From Candidatus Stygibacter frigidus (GTDB taxonomy: Bacteria; Cloacimonadota; Cloacimonadia; Cloacimonadales; TCS61): a DNA stretch of 6,947 nucleotides. The notes under the pieces were generated by a model. It saw nothing but the letters and a program-made list of their open reading frames with translations, did not search any database and had not been told where the DNA came from. The DNA is taken from the NCBI GenBank assembly GCA_030765325.1, contig JAVCCT010000142.1:1-6947 (forward strand), read 5' to 3'. Positions 1-5,504 of this stretch are shown here, piece after piece; the stretch's first letter is position 1; the number at the start of each line of letters is the position of its first letter. The translations under genes were made by a program, and so were the position numbers.

Positions 1-684
1 GAAATTAATGACTTCAAAGCTCTGATGCCCGAAGTGCCGGTGATTGCCAGTGTGTTTGCCACTAAAGCAGAAGATTTTGAGGAACTGGCGCGGCATGTGA
101 ATGATTCTAAAGCAGATTTTATAGAGCTTAATCTGAGCTGTCCTAATGTAATGGATGAATTTGGAATGCCCCTGGCGGGTTCTATAGATATGGTGAAAGA
201 TATAACCTCGAAAGTAAAAAATATCAGTAAAATTCCTATGATAACTAAACTCTCTCCTAATGTGAGTGGGCTTACGGATATTGCATTGGCGGCGCAGGAT
301 GCGGGAGCTGATGCACTTTGCATGATCAATACACTGGGTCCTGGCATGCTGATAGACATAGATATGGTGAAGCCTGTGCTGAGCAATCGCACTGGAGGAT
401 TATCTGGCGCTTGCGTGAAGCCCATAGCGCTGAGGGCAGTATATGAAGCATATTCGAGAGTGAAAATACCCATAATTGGCACCGGTGGAGTGGAAAGCGG
501 CAATGATGCTGTGGAGATGCTGATGAGCGGAGCAGCGCTGGTGGGAGTGGGGAGTGCAGTTTATCAGGGTGGTATAGCAATATTTGAAAAGATCAATCAG
601 GGAATAAGGGATTATATGGCAAAATATAATTATGTAAATATTGCTCAGATACCAAGACTGGAGAAGCTTAATGAGCAGGCGTAA
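1..684 (+). CDS. pyrD: Dihydroorotate dehydrogenase B, catalytic subunit (5'-truncated)
   Basis: FMN subunit that oxidises dihydroorotate to orotate in the cytoplasm, step four of UMP synthesis. The frame is open from base 1 to a TAA stop, giving 227 codons; class 1B enzymes are about 300 residues, so roughly 75 N-terminal residues lie outside the window. Seen: NLSCPN at bases 130-147, whose Cys codon (139-141) matches the class 1 catalytic base; KLSPN near base 247; NTLGPGM followed by IDID; GGLSGACVKP; the GTGGVESG loop near base 478 and GVGSAVY, which fit the FMN-phosphate site. A catalytic Cys instead of Ser, and an adjacent pyrK, point to the NAD-linked 1B type, which forms a complex with PyrK. 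The family usually has GLSGPA where this has GLSGAC. The NTxGPGM and VGSAVY wording reminds me of archaeal PyrD. The gene end overlaps pyrK by 14 bases. Function is firm; the true start is not visible. Confidence 0.97.
   Translation, partial: EINDFKALMPEVPVIASVFATKAEDFEELARHVNDSKADFIELNLSCPNVMDEFGMPLAGSIDMVKDITSKVKNISKIPMITKLSPNVSGLTDIALAAQDAGADALCMINTLGPGMLIDIDMVKPVLSNRTGGLSGACVKPIALRAVYEAYSRVKIPIIGTGGVESGNDAVEMLMSGAALVGVGSAVYQGGIAIFEKINQGIRDYMAKYNYVNIAQIPRLEKLNEQA
660..666 (+). promoter_or_regulatory. Ribosome binding site of pyrK
   Basis: GGAGAAG lies inside the end of pyrD, with the GGAG core seven bases before the ATG at 671. It decides the pyrK start: the same frame extends up to a TTG at 641, but that codon has no good Shine-Dalgarno sequence and would add ten residues that the family lacks. 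Confidence 0.75.
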
Positions 685-1471
685 TACCATAGCAATAGCA
701 GAGATCGTGGAAGAGAGTGCCACATTACGGACATTTTACTTTGAGCACGAACTGAAAGCGAGTCCTGGTCAATTTATCATGCTGACTGATTTTGAGCTGG
801 GCGAGAAACCATTTTCGATTTCAGAGTGTAAATCCGGGCGATTTGGAGTAACTATCAAAAAGCTGGGTAAATTCACCAGTAATTTGTGGGATAAGAAGGC
901 AGGAGATTTACTTTCATTTAGAGGAGCTTATGGCTCTTCTTTTTCGTTAAAGGGCAAGAACTGTCTTTTGGTAGGAGGCGGATATGCCACGCCACCCTTA
1001 TATTTTCTGAGCCGCGAGCTAATGCGCCAGGGAGCAGGCATCACATTGGTGAATGGAGCGCGCACCAAAGAAGATCTGGTATTTTGCGAGCGATTTGAAG
1101 AATTACAGTTAATATATAAAAGGATCACAGATGCGGGTTGCTTTGGGCGAGCCGGCACAAGCGTAGATATTGCCAGGGAACTATTGGAAAAGAATGATTA
1201 TGATATGGTATATGTTTCCGGTCCGGAACTGATGATGAAGGCGATGCGTGACCTGCTGACAGAATATCATAACCTTGAATATGAATTTCTGTTTGAGAGA
1301 TATATGAAATGTGCCATAGGCATTTGTGGAAATTGCACTATCGACCCTTTGGGAATCAGGCTGTGTGTGGAGGGTCCGGTATTAGCAAGAGATAAGGTGG
1401 AGCAATTAACAGAGTTTGGAAAATATCACCGCAATGCTGCGGGAACAAAGGAATATTTTAAAGCAAAATGA
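671..1471 (+). CDS. pyrK: Dihydroorotate dehydrogenase B, electron transfer subunit
   Basis: FAD and [2Fe-2S] protein that passes electrons from the FMN of PyrD to NAD+. It has 266 residues from the ATG, normal for the family. An N-terminal flavin-binding barrel carries EKPFSIS at residues 45-51, where the ferredoxin-reductase fold normally has an Arg-containing RxYS or RPxS motif, so Lys replaces Arg. A Rossmann half starts with LLVGGGYATPPLYFL at 99-113 (the usual form is close to GGGIGxAPL). The C-terminal cluster ligands are Cys214, Cys219, Cys222 and Cys232, in the PyrK pattern C-x4-C-x2-C-x(n)-C, followed by VEGPV. FERYMKCAIGICGNC resembles archaeal PyrK. The ATG overlaps the end of pyrD, and the TGA stop overlaps the pyrC ATG in an ATGA, so translation is probably coupled on both sides. 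A related hydrogenase or NfnA-type reductase subunit is possible from fold alone, but the pyr context makes PyrK much more likely. Confidence 0.93.
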   Translation: MSRRNTIAIAEIVEESATLRTFYFEHELKASPGQFIMLTDFELGEKPFSISECKSGRFGVTIKKLGKFTSNLWDKKAGDLLSFRGAYGSSFSLKGKNCLLVGGGYATPPLYFLSRELMRQGAGITLVNGARTKEDLVFCERFEELQLIYKRITDAGCFGRAGTSVDIARELLEKNDYDMVYVSGPELMMKAMRDLLTEYHNLEYEFLFERYMKCAIGICGNCTIDPLGIRLCVEGPVLARDKVEQLTEFGKYHRNAAGTKEYFKAK

Positions 1472-2739
1472 AAAAGATCAAGCTATTATTACAAAACGTA
1501 AAGATTGGAGAAAGCAGTAAAGATATCATCATTGAGGACGGCAAGATAACCAGCATTGGTGAAAAATCAAAAGATGCAACCGAAGTGATAGATTGTGCCA
1601 ATCTGTGGGTATTTCCCGGGATCATTGACCCTCATGTGCATTTGAGGGATATGGAGCTGGCATATAAGGAAGACTGGAAGAGTGGCAGCAATGCAGCTAT
1701 TCGCGGAGGAGTGACTGGTGTGTTTGATATGCCTAATACCAAACCGCCCACCACAAATCAGAAAAACCTGGACTTTAAGCGCAAAGCAGCAGAGAAAGCC
1801 AGCATTAATAAATGGTTTTATCTGGGAGCTACTAATACAAATTATAAGCAATTGAGAAAGATGCTGGAAGAGAATCCGGAAGATGTGATCGGGATCAAAG
1901 TGTTCCTTTCTGCCTCCAGCAGTAATGAGATATTGAGCAATGTGAAAGCATTACGCAAAGTATTTGAACTGGGTGGAGAATTTAATAAGGTGATCACTAT
2001 TCATGATGAACTGGAAAAATTCATTGCCCCGAAATACAAATTTGCTCAGAAAATAGAGAATCATAATATATTCCGTAATCGTAATGCAGCTATCACGGGA
2101 CTGGACATCTGCCTTGATCTATCAGCTTCAATTGGCAATAATATAAATATAGCTCATGTGACCATTAAAGAAGAAGTGGATATGATCCGTAAAGCCAAAG
2201 CAGAAGGGGTTCCGGTATATTGTGAAGTATCACCTCATCATCTGCTGCTAAATGAGCAGGTGTGTCCGCAGATGGGCAATATTGCCAAAGTGAATCCTCC
2301 CCTGCGCACTCCAGAAGATAATGTGGCATTATGGGAAGGAATAAATAATTATACCATAGATATGATTGGCAGTGATCATGCTCCGCACACGATGAAAGAA
2401 AAGCGCAAGGCATATTCCACAGCACCCTCAGGATTTCCGGGACTTGATACCACGCTTAGACTGATGCTGACCTGCGTTAATCAGGGTAGATTAACCAAAG
2501 AGCGGTTAATTGATCTGATGAGCACTAAGATAGCTCATGTCTTTGGACTGGAGGATTATGGTAAGATCATAGAAGGAAATACCGCAAATCTGACAATTAT
2601 TGATCCAGAGCTGGAAGGCATAATACGGGGAAGACGTAACCGCAGTAGAGCAAAATATACTCCATTTGAAGAATTCAAATATAAGGGGATCCCTGTATAT
2701 ACCATAGTAAATGGAAAAATTAATGAAGTAAACAGGTAG
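1468..2739 (+). CDS. pyrC: Dihydroorotase
   Basis: Zinc amidohydrolase that cyclises carbamoyl-aspartate to dihydroorotate, step three of UMP synthesis. At 423 residues it has the length of the long (class I, TIGR00857-like) group, not the short E. coli type of about 345. Seen in order: the metal motif DPHVHLRD with His56, His58 and substrate Arg60; DMPNTKPPTT at 87-96; GIKVFLSASSS at 142-152, where Lys144 fits the position of a carboxylated metal-bridging lysine; His179 in TIHDE; His230 in AHVT; SPHHLLL; KVNPPLR; and GSDHAPHT with catalytic Asp303, followed by GFPGLDTTL. All catalytic residues are present, so it should be active rather than a non-catalytic partner of PyrB. Odd point: residues 387-396 are rich in Arg just before the usual TPF motif. 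The start overlaps the pyrK stop (ATGA) and has only a weak upstream purine stretch, so it probably depends on coupling. Hydantoinase or allantoinase relatives are unlikely in this context. Confidence 0.97.
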   Translation: MKKIKLLLQNVKIGESSKDIIIEDGKITSIGEKSKDATEVIDCANLWVFPGIIDPHVHLRDMELAYKEDWKSGSNAAIRGGVTGVFDMPNTKPPTTNQKNLDFKRKAAEKASINKWFYLGATNTNYKQLRKMLEENPEDVIGIKVFLSASSSNEILSNVKALRKVFELGGEFNKVITIHDELEKFIAPKYKFAQKIENHNIFRNRNAAITGLDICLDLSASIGNNINIAHVTIKEEVDMIRKAKAEGVPVYCEVSPHHLLLNEQVCPQMGNIAKVNPPLRTPEDNVALWEGINNYTIDMIGSDHAPHTMKEKRKAYSTAPSGFPGLDTTLRLMLTCVNQGRLTKERLIDLMSTKIAHVFGLEDYGKIIEGNTANLTIIDPELEGIIRGRRNRSRAKYTPFEEFKYKGIPVYTIVNGKINEVNR

Positions 2740-2742
2740 GAG
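2738..2742 (+). promoter_or_regulatory. Ribosome binding site of pyrE-pyrF
   Basis: AGGAG overlaps the TAG stop of pyrC and sits five bases before the ATG at 2748. It fixes the start of the fused gene. Confidence 0.8.
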
Positions 2743-2747
2743 ATTAA

Positions 2748-4124
2748 ATGAAAAGAGAAGAGTTCATTGAGAAATTATTTGAAATAGGAGCAGTGAAGTT
2801 TGGCAAATTTACGCTCAAGAGCGGAAAGGTGTCGCCATTTTATTTTGATTTGCGAGATATGATATCCTATCCGGAGCTATTAGACGGGATTGTGGAATTA
2901 TTAGTGGAAAAGATAAGGGGTCTTGAATTTGACGTGCTTACGGGCATTCCTTATACTGCCCTGCCAATCGCATCACTGGTGGCTGACCGGATAAAGAAAC
3001 CTTTGATCTATATGCGAAAAGAAGAAAAAGCCTATGGCACCGGGAATAATGTGATCGGGAAATATCAGCCCGGGGCAGTGTGTCTGGTGATAGATGACCT
3101 GATAACTACCGGAGAAAGCAAGATAGAAACTGCTGAACGACTGGAAGCTGAAGGCGTGAAAGTGAAAGACATGGTGGTGGTGATCGACCGCAGTAATAAT
3201 GGCAATGAGATATTAGGCAGATCAGGATATGATCTGCACAGCTTGATCACCCTTGATGAGATATTGGCAATACTTACTAAAGGCAAATATATTGATGATG
3301 CTATGGCTCTCAAAGTGAAAGATTTCACCAATGGACTGGCAGAAGATAAAACTGAAATTAAAGCAGAAAATCTGAATCCGCTCACAATTAAATTGCAAGA
3401 GACTATGAAGCGCAAGCAAAGTAATCTGATCCTCTCTCTGGACGTGACCAATCAGAAGGACTTCTTTGAAATATTGGATAAAACCGCATTTGAGATCGTG
3501 ATGCTGAAAACTCATGCTGATATACTGGAAGATTATGATCAAAGCTTTGTTCCCAAACTTAAGGAATATGCCAGAAAGTATGATTTCCATATATTTGAAG
3601 ACCGCAAGTTTGCTGATATTGGCAATACTGTGCGGATGCAGTATCGATCTGGAATATATAAAATAGCTGAATGGGCAGAATTTGTGACTGTGCATCTGGT
3701 AGCCGGAGCAGCAATACTGGATGGACTTTTTGGTGGAATAGAAGGCAGGAGCAGTTTTCTGCTGGCAAGGATGTCATCAAAGGATAATCTGATCAATGAA
3801 GCCTATACACGTAAGGTGCTGGAAGCCGGGAGAAAGAATCCTGAAGTGGTATCCGGCTTTATCGGGCATGGCAAGGATAAGACGGATATTCAGAGATTCA
3901 AAGCAAAATTCCCCGCTGGAATGATGCTGCTGATGCCTGGGGTGAAGCTGGAAAGCGGAACTGATAACCTGGGACAGCAATACCTCACCGTGGAAGAAGC
4001 CATAGCAGGTGGAGCAGATTGCATAATCGTGGGAAGAGGAATTATTAAATCAGAAGACCAGGGTGCTACAGCAAAGATCTATAGAGAAAGAGCCTGGAAA
4101 GCCTATATTTATAGAATAAATTAA
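2748..4124 (+). CDS. pyrEF: Bifunctional orotate phosphoribosyltransferase / OMP decarboxylase, UMP synthase type
   Basis: A 458-residue fusion that carries out the last two steps, orotate plus PRPP to OMP and then to UMP. The PyrE domain is about residues 1-196: FGKFTLKSGKVSP, GIPYTALPIAS, RKEEKAYGT and the PRPP motif VIDDLITTGES at 114-124. A polar linker spans about 197-215. The PyrF domain is about 216-458, with Asp232 in SLDVT, Lys254 in KTHAD, the catalytic run DRKFADIGNT at 285-294, PGVKLESGTDNLGQQY, and phosphate-binding Arg430 in VGRGI. Lys254, Asp285, Lys287 and Asp290 form the expected Lys-Asp-Lys-Asp charge network. Domain order and wording match eukaryotic UMP synthase as I recall it (human, about 480 residues); common bacterial PyrF has a DLKFxDIPxT-like motif instead. 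Both active sites look complete and there is no frameshift. It lies 8 bases after pyrC and 11 before pyrB. The call is firm; whether the fusion came by transfer is inference. Confidence 0.98.
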   Translation: MKREEFIEKLFEIGAVKFGKFTLKSGKVSPFYFDLRDMISYPELLDGIVELLVEKIRGLEFDVLTGIPYTALPIASLVADRIKKPLIYMRKEEKAYGTGNNVIGKYQPGAVCLVIDDLITTGESKIETAERLEAEGVKVKDMVVVIDRSNNGNEILGRSGYDLHSLITLDEILAILTKGKYIDDAMALKVKDFTNGLAEDKTEIKAENLNPLTIKLQETMKRKQSNLILSLDVTNQKDFFEILDKTAFEIVMLKTHADILEDYDQSFVPKLKEYARKYDFHIFEDRKFADIGNTVRMQYRSGIYKIAEWAEFVTVHLVAGAAILDGLFGGIEGRSSFLLARMSSKDNLINEAYTRKVLEAGRKNPEVVSGFIGHGKDKTDIQRFKAKFPAGMMLLMPGVKLESGTDNLGQQYLTVEEAIAGGADCIIVGRGIIKSEDQGATAKIYRERAWKAYIYRIN

Positions 4125-4130
4125 GGGGAG
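4123..4130 (+). promoter_or_regulatory. Ribosome binding site of pyrB
   Basis: AAGGGGAG fills most of the 11-base gap after pyrE-pyrF and overlaps its TAA stop. The spacing to the ATG at 4136 is five bases. This is one of the strongest Shine-Dalgarno sequences in the window, which fits a high need for the ATCase catalytic chain. Confidence 0.8.
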
Positions 4131-4135
4131 ACTGA

Positions 4136-5038
4136 ATGAACAATCTGATTTCTATGCGAGATTTGAGTAAAGCAGAAATACTGCAAATCGTGGAAGTTGC
4201 AGAAAAGATTGAAAGCGGAAAGCTCAAGGTGAATATTCCCGATAAAGTTGCGGCACTGCTCTTTTTTGAGCCATCTACCCGAACACTTTTTTCATTTGAT
4301 ACAGCAGTGAAACGACTGGGTGGAAAGACTCTGATCATGACGGGAACAGGCAATACCTCCGTGAAAAAGGGCGAGACATTTGCTGACACATTGCAGACTA
4401 TCAGTCAATATTCTGATATCATCATCATGAGATCACCCACAGAAGGAGCAGCGCGCTATGCTTCGGAAGTAGTTGAAATACCAGTGATCAATGCTGGAGA
4501 CGGAGCAAATCAGCATCCTACTCAAGCATTACTGGATCTATATTCTATCAAGAAAACCCAGGGAACTTTGGAGAATTTGAAAATAGGGGTAGTGGGTGAC
4601 CTGAAGTTTGGTAGAACTGTGCACAGTCTTTGCCAGGCATTAGGAGAATTTAATCCAAAGTTCTATTTTGCTTCGCCCTCTCATTTGAAGATGCCGGGAT
4701 ATATACTGGATGACCTTGATGATCGTAAGATAGACTGGCATGAAGACCGTAATATGGAAACCTTTATAGATGAACTTGATATATTGTATGTGACCCGTAT
4801 CCAGAAAGAGCGATTTGCCGATGTAGAAGATTATAACAAAGTGAAAGGGTCTTATGTGCTGAAAAAGGATATGCTGGATGACGTGAAACCTAATTTCAAG
4901 GTATTGCATCCGCTGCCAAGAGTGGATGAGATACACACGGATGTGGATGACACGCAATATGCCTATTATTTTCCACAAGCAAGAAACGGTGTATTTACGC
5001 GTCAGGCAATAATATCAATATTACTGGGTGAGGTGTGA
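4136..5038 (+). CDS. pyrB: Aspartate carbamoyltransferase, catalytic subunit
   Basis: Joins carbamoyl phosphate and aspartate to carbamoyl-aspartate, the committed step of pyrimidine synthesis. It has 300 residues, close to the E. coli chain (about 310). Seen: the carbamoyl-phosphate motif FEPSTRT at 44-50; SVKKGE at 75-80, supplying the Ser and Lys that the neighbouring chain lends to the active site; HPTQALLDLY at 127-136; GDLKFGRT at 154-161 starting the aspartate domain; TRIQKERF at 220-227; and the HPLPR loop at 258-262. The TRIQKERF and HPLPRVDEI motifs separate it from ornithine carbamoyltransferase. The gene is followed after one base by pyrI, so the enzyme is probably the classic assembly of catalytic trimers held by regulatory dimers, with feedback by nucleotides. 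There is no dihydroorotase-like partner of the pyrC' kind, in line with the pyrI type. No oddities were seen. Confidence 0.98.
   Translation: MNNLISMRDLSKAEILQIVEVAEKIESGKLKVNIPDKVAALLFFEPSTRTLFSFDTAVKRLGGKTLIMTGTGNTSVKKGETFADTLQTISQYSDIIIMRSPTEGAARYASEVVEIPVINAGDGANQHPTQALLDLYSIKKTQGTLENLKIGVVGDLKFGRTVHSLCQALGEFNPKFYFASPSHLKMPGYILDDLDDRKIDWHEDRNMETFIDELDILYVTRIQKERFADVEDYNKVKGSYVLKKDMLDDVKPNFKVLHPLPRVDEIHTDVDDTQYAYYFPQARNGVFTRQAIISILLGEV
5030..5035 (+). promoter_or_regulatory. Ribosome binding site of pyrI
   Basis: GAGGTG lies inside the last codons of pyrB, four bases before the ATG at 5040. It argues against the alternative GTG start at 5028, which overlaps this sequence itself, and against the later ATG at 5049, which would be 13 bases away. 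Confidence 0.65.
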
Positions 5039-5039
5039 A

Positions 5040-5492
5040 ATGAAAAAGATGAAGGTTAGACAGATAGAAAACGGCACCGTGATAGATCATATTGCAGCCG
5101 GTAAAGCATTATATATAGCCCAATTATTGCATCTGGTGGAGTCATCATTATTTGTGATAGGCTCAAACTTGCAGAGCTCAAAATTTGGTAAGAAAGATAT
5201 TATTAAAATAGAGAATTATAATTTAAGTGACGCAGAAAAGCACAGCATTGCCTTGATCTCACCAACGGCATCATTTATTCAAATTCAGGATTTTGAAGTG
5301 GTAAGCAAAGAGAGAGCTCATATACCGGATGTGATCGAATACCTGATAGTGTGCCCGAATCATAAATGCATCACAAATATTGAGGTGATGAGCAGTAGAT
5401 TTGTTATTAATAAAAATAACATGTCTGTAAGATGCGCTTATTGCGAAAAGAAATATACCGTAGATGAAGTTAAATTTAAACGCCTGATATAG
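5040..5492 (+). CDS. pyrI: Aspartate carbamoyltransferase, regulatory subunit
   Basis: Zinc protein without catalytic activity that bridges PyrB trimers and binds effector nucleotides (in E. coli ATP activates, CTP and UTP inhibit). It has 150 residues from the ATG; E. coli PyrI has about 153. The allosteric half starts with IENGTVIDHIAAGKAL at 9-24, the strongly conserved nucleotide-site strand. KKDIIKIEN at 51-59 supplies Lys52 and Lys56, and Lys90 in FEVVSKER matches the third E. coli nucleotide-contacting lysine. The zinc domain has Cys105, Cys110, Cys132 and Cys135 (CPNHKC and CAYCEKK), which form the contact with PyrB. All effector and zinc residues that I can align are kept, so allosteric control probably works. 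The gene begins one base after the pyrB stop, which favours balanced synthesis of the two chains. The GTG at 5028 would add four residues (MRCE); I prefer the ATG because of its Shine-Dalgarno spacing. Confidence 0.98.
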   Translation: MKKMKVRQIENGTVIDHIAAGKALYIAQLLHLVESSLFVIGSNLQSSKFGKKDIIKIENYNLSDAEKHSIALISPTASFIQIQDFEVVSKERAHIPDVIEYLIVCPNHKCITNIEVMSSRFVINKNNMSVRCAYCEKKYTVDEVKFKRLI

Positions 5493-5494
5493 CC

Positions 5495-5499
5495 AGGAG
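5495..5499 (+). promoter_or_regulatory. Ribosome binding site of the guaB-like gene
   Basis: AGGAG lies in the 12-base gap after the pyrI stop, five bases before the ATG at 5505. The short gap and the absence of a terminator hairpin suggest that the gene is part of the pyr message. Confidence 0.8.
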
Positions 5500-5504
5500 A
5501 AGAA

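Noticed and set aside
2664..2680. Inverted repeat with 7-base arms (ATTTGAA / TTCAAAT).
   Set aside because: It is within the pyrC coding sequence, is AT-rich and short, and is followed by no T-run; chance is sufficient.
3217..3237. Perfect inverted repeat with 8-base arms (GCAGATCA / TGATCTGC) and a 5-base loop.
   Set aside because: It lies inside the pyrE domain, has no T-tract, and a repeat of this size is expected about once by chance in a window this long.
3222..3695. Long minus-strand open frame of 157 codons opposite pyrE-pyrF, and other antisense frames across the window.
   Set aside because: They are low-complexity shadows of strongly conserved plus-strand genes, with no recognisable domains or ribosome binding sites.
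3405..4124. Possible internal start at Met220 of the fusion, which would make a free OMP decarboxylase.
   Set aside because: Upstream bases give only a weak AAGAG-like sequence, and the protein reads as a continuous fusion; no evidence favours a second product.
4136..5038. Ornithine carbamoyltransferase as the identity of the pyrB gene.
   Set aside because: The aspartate-domain motifs TRIQKERF and HPLPRVDEI and the adjacent pyrI are specific to aspartate carbamoyltransferase.
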